This document shows, in pieces, positions 8,463 to 17,420 of a stretch of 64,000 bases of DNA. A program made the translations under genes and the position numbers. Positions within the stretch are counted from its first letter, which is position 1, and every line of letters starts with the position of its first letter. The DNA is from Streptomyces sp. SKN60. GTDB lineage: Bacteria; Actinomycetota; Actinomycetes; Streptomycetales; Streptomycetaceae. The DNA lies in assembly GCF_026236535.1 (NCBI RefSeq), contig NZ_JAHTMW010000003.1, positions 62,001 through 126,000 of the forward strand, given 5' to 3'. The notes beneath the pieces are model-generated. The model was not told the origin of the DNA. It did not search any database and saw nothing but the letters and a program-made list of their open reading frames with translations.

Positions 8463-9284
8463 ATGACCTCACAGCTCACCGAAGCCACGTCCTCCGCCCT
8501 GACAGGGACCGGCCTGCGCCTCGGCTACGGGGACCGCGTCGTCGCCGAGGACCTCGACCTGAGCATCCCGGCGGGGAAGGTCACCGCGCTCGTCGGCCCC
8601 AACGCCTGCGGCAAGTCCACCGCCCTGCGCGCCCTCGCCCGCCTCCTGAAGCCGGCCGGCGGCACCGTCCACCTGGACGGCGAGGACATCGCGGGCCTGT
8701 CCGCCCGCGACTTCGCGCTGCGCCTCGCCCTGCTCCCCCAGACCCCCAGCGCGCCCGACGGCATCACCGTCCGCGACCTGGTGGCCCGCGGCCGCACCCC
8801 GCACCAGCGCTGGTGGCGCCAGTGGTCCTCCACCGACGAGGCCGCCGTCGACGCCGCCCTGGCGGCGACCGGGGTGGCGGAGCTGGCGACCCGCTCCATC
8901 GACGAACTCTCCGGCGGCCAGCGCCAGCGCGTCTGGATCGCCATGGCCCTCGCCCAGGACACCCCCGTCCTGCTCCTCGACGAGCCGACGACCTATCTCG
9001 ACCTGGCCCACCAGGTCGACGTCCTCGAACTCGTCGCCGGACTCAACCGCGCCGACGGACGGACGGTCGTGATGGTCCTCCACGAACTGAACCTCGCTTG
9101 CCGCTACGCGGACCACCTCATCGCCATGCGCGAAGGGCAGGTCATCGCCGCCGGCACTCCCTCCGACGTCGTCACCCCGAGCCTCGTCCAGGACGTCTTC
9201 GGCCTGCGCGCGGCCGTCATCGACTGCCCCGTGGCCGGTACCCCGCTCGTCATCCCGGAGGGAGGCCACCGAGCGGCGCGGTGA
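8463..9284 (+). CDS. Iron-siderophore ABC transporter ATPase (FecE/FepC type)
   Basis: A 273-residue ATP-binding subunit that powers siderophore import. It has a Walker A motif GPNACGKST (about residues 45-53), a Q-loop LLPQTPSAP, the ABC signature LSGGQRQR, a Walker B LLLDEPTTYLD, and the H-loop VLHELNLACRYAD typical of the FepC branch. It starts one base after the second permease stop. It ends 14 bases from the stop of the convergent MFS gene, leaving no room for a long separate terminator on either side. Confidence 0.95.
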   Translation: MTSQLTEATSSALTGTGLRLGYGDRVVAEDLDLSIPAGKVTALVGPNACGKSTALRALARLLKPAGGTVHLDGEDIAGLSARDFALRLALLPQTPSAPDGITVRDLVARGRTPHQRWWRQWSSTDEAAVDAALAATGVAELATRSIDELSGGQRQRVWIAMALAQDTPVLLLDEPTTYLDLAHQVDVLELVAGLNRADGRTVVMVLHELNLACRYADHLIAMREGQVIAAGTPSDVVTPSLVQDVFGLRAAVIDCPVAGTPLVIPEGGHRAAR

Positions 9285-9298
9285 CCGCCGTTCGGTCC

Positions 9299-10486
9299 TC
9301 ACCTCCTCGGGGCGGCGATCCGCAGCGCGGCAAGCAGCACCACGGCGAGGACCTGTACGGCGACGACCACGGTGATCAGCACGGGGATCGAGTAGCCGTA
9401 CAGCCCGCCGACCAGCGCGCCGCCGGCCAGGCTCGCGACACCGAGCACACCGGCGAACAGCCCGTACGCCGTCGCCCGCCGACCGCTCGGCACCAGGTCC
9501 GCGACGACCGCGCGCAGCGTGGACTCCTGGATGCCCATGGCCGCGCCCCACACCAGCGACCCGGCCACCGCGACGGCGACCGTGTCGGTGAACCCCAGCG
9601 TCACGACGCCCGCGGTCAGCACCGGCAGGGCGATCAGGACGCGGGCGCCGTGGCGGTCGTACAGCCACCCGGTGGCCAGCGCCGCGACGGCGTCCACCGC
9701 CATCGCCGCCGCGTACAGCACCGGCACCCACGCGGCGGACAGGAGCCGGCGTTCGACCAGGTGGAAGGAGAGGACACCGAAGGTGGCGAGGCCGGTCGTG
9801 GTGGCGGCGGTGAAGGCGGCGTACGTCCAGAACGCCCTCGGCAGCCTCCCGCCCTGCGGCTCCGGTGGGTCGGCTGCCGTCGCCTCACGCTCGTAGGCTT
9901 CCGGATCCGGCACCCGGGCCCGCAGCCAGAACAGGAGTCCGAGGACCGCGAGGCCGGGTACGGCGAGCACGCCGAGCGCGGGTGCGTAGTCGCCGCCGGT
10001 CAGCGCCAGCATGCCGGCCACGATCAGCGGGCCGACCAGGGCGCCGACCTGGTCCATCGCCTCGTGCACGGCGAAGCCCCGGCCTCGCCCCGTCGCCGCC
10101 GTGGCGTGGGAGAGCAGGGTGTCCTTCGCCGGAGAGCGGACGGCCTTGCCGACCCGCTCGGCGATCACCAGGGCACACGCCACCCACAGAGTTCCGGTCA
10201 CGCCAAGGAGGGGTACCGACACGACCGTCAGGGCATAGCCGGCGATCGCCAGCCCCCAGAATCGGCGGGTGCGGTCGGCCAGCGGGCCGGACACCAGCCG
10301 CAGCCCCAGCGCCGCCGCCTCACCGGCACCCGTGACCACACCGACGACCAGCGCGGACGCCCCCAACGAGGCGAGCAGCGGCCCGGTGACGGACCGGGCG
10401 CCCTCGTACACGAAGTCCGCGAGCAGGCTCACCGTCCCGAACCACAGCACGAACCGCCACGGCCGCATGCCCGCCGGTCTGCTCAC
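9299..10486 (-). CDS. MFS transporter
   Basis: A roughly 395-residue major facilitator transporter with about twelve hydrophobic segments. GPLADRTRRFWG stands in the loop 2-3 signature position, and the C-terminal half has the equivalent GWLYDRHGARV. I prefer the GTG at 10486 because GGGGCGAGG lies five bases upstream; longer versions up to 10570 add a polar, Arg-rich stretch that does not look like a transporter N-terminus. It is convergent with the siderophore ATPase gene and separated by about 120 bases from the toxin/immunity unit behind it. Nothing ties it to either neighbour. The sequence resembles uncharacterised efflux permeases; substrate is unknown. Confidence 0.88.
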   Translation of the reverse strand: MSRPAGMRPWRFVLWFGTVSLLADFVYEGARSVTGPLLASLGASALVVGVVTGAGEAAALGLRLVSGPLADRTRRFWGLAIAGYALTVVSVPLLGVTGTLWVACALVIAERVGKAVRSPAKDTLLSHATAATGRGRGFAVHEAMDQVGALVGPLIVAGMLALTGGDYAPALGVLAVPGLAVLGLLFWLRARVPDPEAYEREATAADPPEPQGGRLPRAFWTYAAFTAATTTGLATFGVLSFHLVERRLLSAAWVPVLYAAAMAVDAVAALATGWLYDRHGARVLIALPVLTAGVVTLGFTDTVAVAVAGSLVWGAAMGIQESTLRAVVADLVPSGRRATAYGLFAGVLGVASLAGGALVGGLYGYSIPVLITVVVAVQVLAVVLLAALRIAAPRR

Positions 10487-10604
10487 GTCCACCTCGCCCC
10501 GCACCTGCGACGTCCGTCGTCGGCAGCCTGCCACAACGTGCCGGTGGGGACGGTGATCCGCGGTCGACACTGCTTGCCAACAGCGCTGTGTCGCGTACGC
10601 AAGG

Positions 10605-11390
10605 TCACTGCGGCTCGTCGTGCCAGTCTCCGTAGTCCTCCACCGTGTTCGAGATCAGCTCCAGGAGGGCGTCGGCCCGGGAGCGGTCCTCGGTCTGGGC
10701 GCGCAGGGCCTCGTCGGCGGCTCGGAGGCGGGCGAGGGCGGCCGGGTCGCTGTCGGTGATGGCGTCGAAGAGGGGCTGGGTGATCAGGTCGACGCAGTCG
10801 CTGTAGAGGCGGCGGGTGGATTCGGCCGGCGGGGCCGGGTCGGGGGCGGCGTAGCCGGTGGTCAGGTGGCGGGCGGGGTCGGTCAGGGTCCAGCCGACGA
10901 CGGTGCCGTCCTTGAGGAGGAGCGTCAGGTCGGGGGCGATGCCGATCCGGGCGTCCAGCGGGGTGTCCAGGACGTCGAGGTCCCGCAGGCAGATCAGTTC
11001 GGCGTCTCCGGGGGTGCGGCACAGGGCCGTGCACATCTCCAGATGGCAGTCCTCGGCCTCGTCCGCGCGCAGTCCGCCGGGGCGGATCTCGGGCAGGACG
11101 GGGAGCCGCGTGGTGGTCTCCGCGTCCGCCGAGGTGTACGGGAGTTGGAGCTCCACCGCGACCAGGTCCCGGCTGTCCTGGTCGAAGCGGAGGATGTCGG
11201 GGGTGTCCCAGAGGAAGTGCATGCTGCCGAACGTGGCCGAGAAGAAGAACCGCTCGCGTTCCTCCCGGTCCGTGTAAGGGCCGACGACCACGGAGTCGAT
11301 CCCCAGGCGCGGGGTGGGAGACAGCGGGGTGTCCGTCACCGTCGCGGTCCAGCCGTCGTTCAGGGTCACGTGCATCTGGTGCCTCGTCAT
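10605..11390 (-). CDS. Probable immunity protein for the adjacent Rhs toxin
   Basis: A 261-residue acidic cytoplasmic-type protein without signal peptide or membrane helices. I do not recognise the family from sequence. Features include a possible beta-rich N-terminal half (MHVTLNDGWTATV, then SVVVGPYTDREER) and a helical acidic C-terminus. The call rests on context: its ATG overlaps the stop of the Rhs toxin gene by four bases, the standard position and coupling of immunity genes of polymorphic toxins, and nothing else in the operon could protect the producer. The alternative is an operon passenger of unknown role. It is the last gene of the left-reading toxin operon. Confidence 0.62.
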   Translation of the reverse strand: MTRHQMHVTLNDGWTATVTDTPLSPTPRLGIDSVVVGPYTDREERERFFFSATFGSMHFLWDTPDILRFDQDSRDLVAVELQLPYTSADAETTTRLPVLPEIRPGGLRADEAEDCHLEMCTALCRTPGDAELICLRDLDVLDTPLDARIGIAPDLTLLLKDGTVVGWTLTDPARHLTTGYAAPDPAPPAESTRRLYSDCVDLITQPLFDAITDSDPAALARLRAADEALRAQTEDRSRADALLELISNTVEDYGDWHDEPQ

Positions 11391-14300
11391 TTGATCTGTA
11401 CCGCCGGGGGCATGTTGCCGTTCTTGCCGGGAATCCTGCCCTCCACGATGTCCTCGTGGGTGATGGGCCGGCCGACGTCGGTGGCCTTGGCGCCGTTGCC
11501 GACGGCCGTCGCGCCGGATTCGCCGAGGACGCCGGAGGGTCCGTAGGCCGTGATGGCCTGGCCGGCCTGCGAGCCGACGCCCTTGGTGACGACGACGTCC
11601 TCGCCCTGCCGGAAGATCAGGTTTCCGGAGCCGCCCGTCGACTGGTACACGGCGTCCGGCTTCTTGAGGATCTCCAGGACCCGTTCGTCGGTGAAGCCGT
11701 GCATGGTGTCGCCGTGGTAGTCCGGGTGCTTGCGGAGCTTGCCGTCCTCGGCCCGTTCGATGACGCCGTCGGCGGCCTTGATCGCCCGCTTCTTGGCCTT
11801 CTCCTCCTTGCAGTCGGGCGCCAGGCCCAGCGGGTCGCAGCCCGCGTACGGGTTGTCGACGTAGCCGACGGGGTTGGGGGCCGGGGCGAGGCCGAGGGGG
11901 TCCGGGGAGGCGTAGCGGGCGGTCTCGGGGTCGTAGTGGCGGAAGAGGTTGTAGTGGAGGCCGGTCTCGGGGTCGTAGTACTGGCCGGGGAAGCGCAGCG
12001 GGGTGTAGGCGCCGCTGTCGCGGGACCAGGCGGTGGTGCCCCAGAGGGTGCTGCGGGTGTGCCAGGCGACGGTGCCGGTCTCGTCGACGAGTTCGGTGGG
12101 GGTGCCCACCAGGTCGGTGGCGATGGCGAAGAAGCGGCGGTCGATCTCGTCCTGCCGCTCGTCGGCGGTGAGGATGCGTTCGGTCTGGGCGAGCGGGACG
12201 ACGTCCCGGTGGTCCCAGGTCAGCGCGACGGTGTGGGGGCTGTCGGGCCGGTGGGTGGTCTGTTCGCAGAGGGTGAGGCCGTCCCAGGTGAAGCGGACCT
12301 CCTCGACGACCGTGTCGGTGCCGGTGCCGGTGCCGGTGTCGCCGCCGGTGGCGAGGCGCTGCTTGGCGGTGCGACGGCCCAGCGGGTCGTAGCGGTAGCG
12401 CCAGCGAGTGCCGTCGGGGGTGGTGACGGCGGTGAGGCGGTTCTCGGTGTCCCAGGTGTAGCGCCAGGTGTCGGGCTTGCGGGAGAGGCGGGTCTTCTGG
12501 CGCAGGGTGATCCGGCCGAGGGCGTCGTGCTCGAAGCGGACCCCGCCGGCCCGGGTCACGGAGGTGCCGGAGTAGGCGCGCGGGCCGGTCGCCTCGTGGC
12601 CGGGGTGGGTTTCCGGCCAGTCGGCGGCCGTCTGGTTGCCGGCCTCGTCGTACGCGTACCGCTCGGTCCAGCCCGCGGCGTGCACGGCGGTGATCCGGCC
12701 GAGCGGGTCGAGGTCGAAGCGGCGGTTGCCCGACAGGCCGTCGGTGATGCCGACCAGCCGTCCGTCGGCGCGGTAGGCGTAGGCGCGGCTGTTGACGGCG
12801 CGGGGGCCCGCGGTGATGTGCTGGGCGGCGAGGCGGCCGTGCTCGTCCCAGGCGGAGGCCAGGGTGAGGCTGCCGTCGAAGACCCGGGCCAGTTCCCGTC
12901 CGTCGGCGTCGTGGGCGAAGGCGACCGACCGGCCGCCGGTGGTGAGGCGCTGCGGGAGCCCGTCCTCGTCGAAGGCGTACGAGGTGACGTGGCCGGTCGG
13001 GGTGGTGCGGCGGATGCGGCGGCCCAGGTCGTCGTAGGCGTAGACGACGGGGCGGCCGTCGACGAGTTCGGTCTTGACCCGGCCGGCGCGGTCGTACTGG
13101 TAGCGCAGCTCGGTGTCCGGGCCGGCCGCTTCGAGGAGACGTCCGGCCCGGTCGTACGCGTATGTGGTCGTCCGGCCGTCGACGTCCTTGCGCAGCACCC
13201 GGCCGAGCGGGTCGCGGGTGAAGGCGATGGTGCCGCCGAGCGCGTCGACGCGCTCGGCGAGGCGGCCGGCGGCGTCGGTCCGGTAGGTGAGGGTGCGGCC
13301 GTCGAAGTCGGTCTCGGACTGCACGTTGCCGACCGCGTCGTATGAGTAACTCCAGGTCAGCCCCTGGGGGTTGGTGACCTGCGTGAGTCGCATGTCGCGG
13401 TCGTGCTCGAAGGTGTGGCGGGTGCCGTCCGGGCGAGTGGTGGCGACCGGGAGGTCCATGGGGCCGTACTCGTAGCGGGTGACGGCGCCCAACGGGTCGG
13501 TCTCGGTGAGGCAGTTGCCCTCGCCGTCGTAGCTCCAGGTCCGGGTGGCGCCGCCGGGGTCGGTGCGCCGGGCGAGCTGTCCGTCGGCGGTCCACGCCAG
13601 CTCGGTGACACCGCCCGCCGGGTCGGTGACGCGCGACTGGCGTCCCAGGGCGTCCCGTTCGGTGCGGGTGGTCGCGCCGGTCGGTTCGGTCACGGCCACG
13701 ACCCGGCCGGCCGCGTCGCAGACCACTCGGGTGGTGCGGCCGAGGGCGTCGGTGACGGAGGTGAGCCGGCCGGCCTCGTCGTAGGCGGAGCGGGTGGTGT
13801 TGCCGGTCGGGTCGGTGACGGCCGTACGGTTGCCGCGCTCGTCGTACGCGTAGGTCGTCCGGGCCCCGTCGGCGGCGACGACCTCGACGGGCAGCCCGAA
13901 CGGGCCGCGTACGAAGCGCAGTTCGGCCCCGTCGGCGCGCACCGCGGAGACGAGCCGGCCCTCGTCGTCGTAACCGAAGGCGGTGGTGGCGCCCAGCGGG
14001 TCGGTCCGGGAGAGGACGTTGCCGTCGGGGTCGTGGCGGTAGCGGGTGGTGTGGCCGAGGGCGTCGACGGTGGCGAGGATCTCGCAGCCGGGGCCGACGA
14101 GATGCCGGGTGACGGCGCCGCCCGCGGTGGTCAGGGTGGTGGTGCGGTGGCCGGTGGCGGCGTCGGGCTCGGTGTACGCGAGGGTGAGCTGGACGTGTCC
14201 GGCGGCGCCGCCCTCGGCGACGACGCGGTCCCGGTCGTCGTAGACGTAGTCGTAGCGGTGCCCGTTGGAGTCGGTCCAGGCGATGACCCGGCGGCGTTCG

Positions 14301-16186
14301 TCGTACTGGAAGGCGGTGGCGGCGCCGGACGGGCGGGTGACGGTGGTCAGTTCGCCGTCCTCGTAGCCGTACGCCATGAGGGGCAGGTCCGTGCCACCCG
14401 GGCCCGCACCGGCGAGCGCGAGTGCGGTGATCCGGCCGTCGGCGGTGGTGACGGTCACGCGGTGGCCGGCGGAGTGGGCGAGGGCCAGGGGCAGACCGTC
14501 GTCGGCGCGGTCGACGGTGACGGTGTGGCCGTTGCGCTCGGTGAGGCCGGACAGCCAGGCGGTGCCGTCGCCGCCGGGTTCGGCGCCCGCCGGGGCGGCG
14601 AAGCGGCGCACGAGGCCGGTGTCGGGGTCGGCGAGCGTGTAGTCGCCGTCGGCCTCGCGGGCGAGGACGCGGCGGATCCGGCCCCGGCCGGGGTGGGTCG
14701 GGACGCCCGGGACGGGGTGCGGATACGAGACGAGCAGGCCGTCGGCGGTGACGTGCAGGACGCCGACGGCGTCGATCTCCAGGCGTTCGTCGACCGTGGA
14801 CGACCAGGCGGCGCCGAGGAAGCGGCCGGTCGCCGTGCCGGACTCGGTGCGCCGGGAGAACACCAGCGGCAGGATGCCGGGGATCTCCACATCGGTCTGC
14901 GGCAGGAACATGCGGCCGGTGGCGAGGTCGACCGGGTCGGTGCCGTCGGTGCAGCGATCGTCGTCGGGGCGCTTGTGGGTGCCGTCGGGGGCGTCGTCGA
15001 CGAGCTTGCGCAGGCGGGCGGCGTCGGCCGCGTCCTCGGCGAGCCGGATGCCCTTCACGGCCGCGCCGCCGCCTCCGGTGGCGGCGGTCAGCGCCAGGTC
15101 GGGGATCAGCCGGCCGAAGCCCTCGGCCGGGTCCTTCATGAAGTCCTTGACCATCTGCGTGCCGGTGCCGACCGGGTCGTTCGCGGCGACGACGAGACCG
15201 GCGGCGAGGCTGTTCAGGGACATCGCGTACTCGGCGGGATGGGTGAGGTTGTACGGGTCCATCGGGTTGACCGAGCGGACGAAGTTCACGATGCCCGCGG
15301 TGCCCTTGATGATGCCGCCGCCGACATGGTCGCCCATGATCTGCAGCTCTTCGGCCCCGTCGCGCAGCTGCTCGGAGTACGAGGGCTTCTCCGGCGCCAT
15401 GTCACGCGCCGCCCGGACCGCCGAACGGGCGGTCTCGGCGGCCGAGTTCCGCTGCTTGCGGGCTTCGGCGAGGATGTCCTGCGCGTCCTTCATCAGCTTC
15501 TTGCCCGGGTCGTCGAAGGTCTCGCCGGGCTTGGGCGGGAGGGTGGACCGGTCCTGCTTGTCGGCGGGCGTGTTGTTGAACCGCTCGACGGCGTTGTTGT
15601 AGTCCTCGACCTTCTTCTTGTGCGCGTTCGCCGCGTCCTCCGAAGCCTTGGTGCCCTCCTTCCACTTGTCGATCGCGGTCTGGGCCTGGCCCTGCGCCCA
15701 GGTCACGGTGTCCGCGAACGACTCCACCGCGCCGGCGGCCTTCTCGCACGCGTCGGAGGCGGTGAACCACTTCGGCGGCTGGGTGCCGACGGCGGTGCGC
15801 AGCGCGTCGGCCGTCGCGCCCTTCATCTCCCCCGCGTCCAGGCCCTTCAGACCGCCGCCGGCGTCGTCGAAGGCCTTCTGGAAGGCCCGCAGCCTGGTCG
15901 CCGTCGCGTTGATCTTGTCGGCGCTGCCGTAGATCAGTTTCGTCTTGTCGTCGGTCTGCCCGAGGTCCATCTCGTCGACCTCGGCGCCCAGCCGGTTGGC
16001 GACCGAGCGGGACTGCTCGCGCACCCAGTCCGCGCCGGACTCCCAGCCCACGTCCTCGAGCCGGTCGGCGGTCCAGTTGCCCGCGTCCTCGACCCGGTTG
16101 CCGACCCACTCGACGCCGTCCTCGACCGCGTCCTCGACCACGTCCGGGGTGATGTCGCTGATGAAGTCCCCGATGCCCACCGTCAA
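11387..16186 (-). CDS. Rhs/YD-repeat polymorphic toxin with C-terminal toxin module
   Basis: A 1599-residue secreted-toxin architecture. Residues 1 to about 400 are helical and Ala/Asp/Lys-rich, with no Sec signal, resembling N-termini of T7SS-linked toxins. Around residue 420 the pre-Rhs motif DPVDLATGRMFLPQTDVEIP begins (DUF6531 type). Then follow about a thousand residues of YD repeats (many copies of YAYDERGN, TYAYDRAGR, RYEYG), which in known Rhs proteins form a cocoon around the toxin. The core ends with the conserved RHYDPETARYASPDPLGL and a second DPLGLAPDC, after which the last 140 residues (11387-11809) are a separate toxin module containing YHGDTMHGFTDERVLEILKK and QAITAYGPSG. This resembles BECR-fold RNase toxins (colicin E5/DUF4258-like); that assignment is tentative. 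Followed by a coupled immunity candidate. Confidence 0.9.
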   Translation of the reverse strand: MTVGIGDFISDITPDVVEDAVEDGVEWVGNRVEDAGNWTADRLEDVGWESGADWVREQSRSVANRLGAEVDEMDLGQTDDKTKLIYGSADKINATATRLRAFQKAFDDAGGGLKGLDAGEMKGATADALRTAVGTQPPKWFTASDACEKAAGAVESFADTVTWAQGQAQTAIDKWKEGTKASEDAANAHKKKVEDYNNAVERFNNTPADKQDRSTLPPKPGETFDDPGKKLMKDAQDILAEARKQRNSAAETARSAVRAARDMAPEKPSYSEQLRDGAEELQIMGDHVGGGIIKGTAGIVNFVRSVNPMDPYNLTHPAEYAMSLNSLAAGLVVAANDPVGTGTQMVKDFMKDPAEGFGRLIPDLALTAATGGGGAAVKGIRLAEDAADAARLRKLVDDAPDGTHKRPDDDRCTDGTDPVDLATGRMFLPQTDVEIPGILPLVFSRRTESGTATGRFLGAAWSSTVDERLEIDAVGVLHVTADGLLVSYPHPVPGVPTHPGRGRIRRVLAREADGDYTLADPDTGLVRRFAAPAGAEPGGDGTAWLSGLTERNGHTVTVDRADDGLPLALAHSAGHRVTVTTADGRITALALAGAGPGGTDLPLMAYGYEDGELTTVTRPSGAATAFQYDERRRVIAWTDSNGHRYDYVYDDRDRVVAEGGAAGHVQLTLAYTEPDAATGHRTTTLTTAGGAVTRHLVGPGCEILATVDALGHTTRYRHDPDGNVLSRTDPLGATTAFGYDDEGRLVSAVRADGAELRFVRGPFGLPVEVVAADGARTTYAYDERGNRTAVTDPTGNTTRSAYDEAGRLTSVTDALGRTTRVVCDAAGRVVAVTEPTGATTRTERDALGRQSRVTDPAGGVTELAWTADGQLARRTDPGGATRTWSYDGEGNCLTETDPLGAVTRYEYGPMDLPVATTRPDGTRHTFEHDRDMRLTQVTNPQGLTWSYSYDAVGNVQSETDFDGRTLTYRTDAAGRLAERVDALGGTIAFTRDPLGRVLRKDVDGRTTTYAYDRAGRLLEAAGPDTELRYQYDRAGRVKTELVDGRPVVYAYDDLGRRIRRTTPTGHVTSYAFDEDGLPQRLTTGGRSVAFAHDADGRELARVFDGSLTLASAWDEHGRLAAQHITAGPRAVNSRAYAYRADGRLVGITDGLSGNRRFDLDPLGRITAVHAAGWTERYAYDEAGNQTAADWPETHPGHEATGPRAYSGTSVTRAGGVRFEHDALGRITLRQKTRLSRKPDTWRYTWDTENRLTAVTTPDGTRWRYRYDPLGRRTAKQRLATGGDTGTGTGTDTVVEEVRFTWDGLTLCEQTTHRPDSPHTVALTWDHRDVVPLAQTERILTADERQDEIDRRFFAIATDLVGTPTELVDETGTVAWHTRSTLWGTTAWSRDSGAYTPLRFPGQYYDPETGLHYNLFRHYDPETARYASPDPLGLAPAPNPVGYVDNPYAGCDPLGLAPDCKEEKAKKRAIKAADGVIERAEDGKLRKHPDYHGDTMHGFTDERVLEILKKPDAVYQSTGGSGNLIFRQGEDVVVTKGVGSQAGQAITAYGPSGVLGESGATAVGNGAKATDVGRPITHEDIVEGRIPGKNGNMPPAVQIK

Positions 16187-16221
16187 TTACCCCCGATGAC
16201 GTCCTACTGGTCCCACTGGCC

Positions 16222-16860
16222 CTACTGCTCCTGCTGCTTGGCGCGTTCCTCCGGCGAGGGGCCGAAGGTGTCGTCGAGCGCCTGGTTCCACTCGTTCTCG
16301 TCCACGCCGAGCAGCTCGTTGAGGATGCGCGAGCGCTGCCCGCCCTGGCCCTCGGTGAGCACCGTGCGCCCGGTGTCCTTCCAGGTCTGCGCCATCTCGT
16401 CGCCGGCCTTCTGGAAGGACTCGGCGCTGTAGTCCGGGTTCAGATAGTCCGGGGTGAAGATGTCGCCCCAGCCCTGCTGGGCGATCTCCTCCTCGCTCGC
16501 GTGCGGATTGCCGCCCATGAGCGAGTTGGCGCCCACCTTGAGCGTGCCCGCGATGTACTGGTCGTGCTCCCACTGCGTGCCCGCCGCCAGGCCCAGCCGG
16601 TTCGCCAGCTGGCTCGCGTCGCGCACCAGGGCGCGCACGCCCCACTCCCAGCGCTCGCAGAAGTCCTCGAAGTCCACGGACAGGCCGTGGTGGCCGGCCT
16701 CCATGCCGGTCATCGACAGCTCGGAGAAGCCCTTGCCCATGACCGAGCCGGTCGCGCCGCCCAGGTCGCCGAGCTCGTCGATCGTCGTGCCCACGCCCTT
16801 GGTGAACTTCGCGACCGACGCCTTGTCGAGGTGGAGATCCGCTCCGTCACCGCCGCTCAT
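16222..16860 (-). CDS. WXG-like helical partner protein of the Rhs toxin operon
   Basis: A 212-residue soluble, mostly helical, acidic protein. The stretch DFCERWEWGVRALVRDASQL is followed by helices like those of WXG100/LXG-type proteins that accompany T7SS-dependent toxins, but no clean single WXG hairpin is seen. It lies directly upstream of the Rhs toxin with a 35-base gap, and its first 14 bases overlap the SseB-like gene, so the four genes probably form one operon. A role as targeting partner or chaperone for toxin export is likely from position and shape, not from a recognised domain. Confidence 0.6.
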   Translation of the reverse strand: MSGGDGADLHLDKASVAKFTKGVGTTIDELGDLGGATGSVMGKGFSELSMTGMEAGHHGLSVDFEDFCERWEWGVRALVRDASQLANRLGLAAGTQWEHDQYIAGTLKVGANSLMGGNPHASEEEIAQQGWGDIFTPDYLNPDYSAESFQKAGDEMAQTWKDTGRTVLTEGQGGQRSRILNELLGVDENEWNQALDDTFGPSPEERAKQQEQ

Positions 16861-17275
16861 CGCCGTGCTCCTCCCCTGTCCCCTCGGCGGTGTCCACCGC
16901 CACCTCGTCCGGGACGATGCCGGTGACCGGCGGGAAGAACATCGACCCGTCCTCGGTCGCGATGTCCACGGCCAGTCCGGCCGGCTCGCCCAGGGCCGGC
17001 ACGACCTCGTCCACGATGCGCGCGCCCAGCAGCGCCGCGTAGTCCATCGGCTCGTCGCCGCGCCCGTGGTGGAGGGCGAACCGGGCGAGCGCCGCCTCGT
17101 CGGTGAATCCGCAAATCCACCGCACACCGCCCGCCCGCACCGACCAGAGTCCTCCGTCGGCCACCGGCACGAGCAGCACCGAGCGGCGCATCTCGCCGAC
17201 CAGCGCGCGGGGGTCGTCGCCGCCCCTTCTGCGCTCCGCGATGCGCTCCGCGAGCGCGGCTCCGGTCCGCTCCAC
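16847..17275 (-). CDS. SseB-like N-terminal domain protein
   Basis: A 142-residue small cytoplasmic protein of the SseB N-terminal-domain type (compare SVLLVPVADGGLWSVRAGG and RWICGFTDEAALARFA). Such proteins are common in actinomycetes, often beside WXG and Rhs genes, and their biochemical role is not established. The GTG at 17275 is well supported by GGAGGA five bases upstream; the longer version reading from 17500 runs through a non-coding-looking leader that includes the promoter region. It is the first gene of the toxin operon. The 145 bases upstream (17276-17420) hold no other gene and should contain the promoter. Confidence 0.75.
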   Translation of the reverse strand: MERTGAALAERIAERRRGGDDPRALVGEMRRSVLLVPVADGGLWSVRAGGVRWICGFTDEAALARFALHHGRGDEPMDYAALLGARIVDEVVPALGEPAGLAVDIATEDGSMFFPPVTGIVPDEVAVDTAEGTGEEHGDERR

Positions 17276-17420
17276 GGTTCCTCCCTGGTCCTCCGGTCGC
17301 CCTGCGATGGCCTGATTGCACCGTAGAGCAGGACGCGCGGCAAGGGCGCGCGGTTCTGGTGAAGATTTGCCCGAGGAACGTTTGCGCAGGTGAGGTGCCT
17401 CACGCGGGGTACTGCCGGGG

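Noticed and set aside
1..9284. Desferrioxamine (des) cluster
   Set aside because: No lysine decarboxylase or N-hydroxylase gene is present in view, and an ATP-grasp ligase is not part of the des operon.
9299..10486. Second siderophore exporter
   Set aside because: No iron box, not coupled to the siderophore genes and only convergent with them; substrate cannot be claimed.
11900..14400. Many similar short repeats resembling a tandem or CRISPR-like array
   Set aside because: They are the diverged coding repeats of the YD domain, with no constant repeat and spacer lengths.
13403..16432. A 1009-codon plus-strand frame opposite the Rhs gene
   Set aside because: Shadow of the YD-repeat gene; no recognisable domain and repetitive Gly/Val composition.
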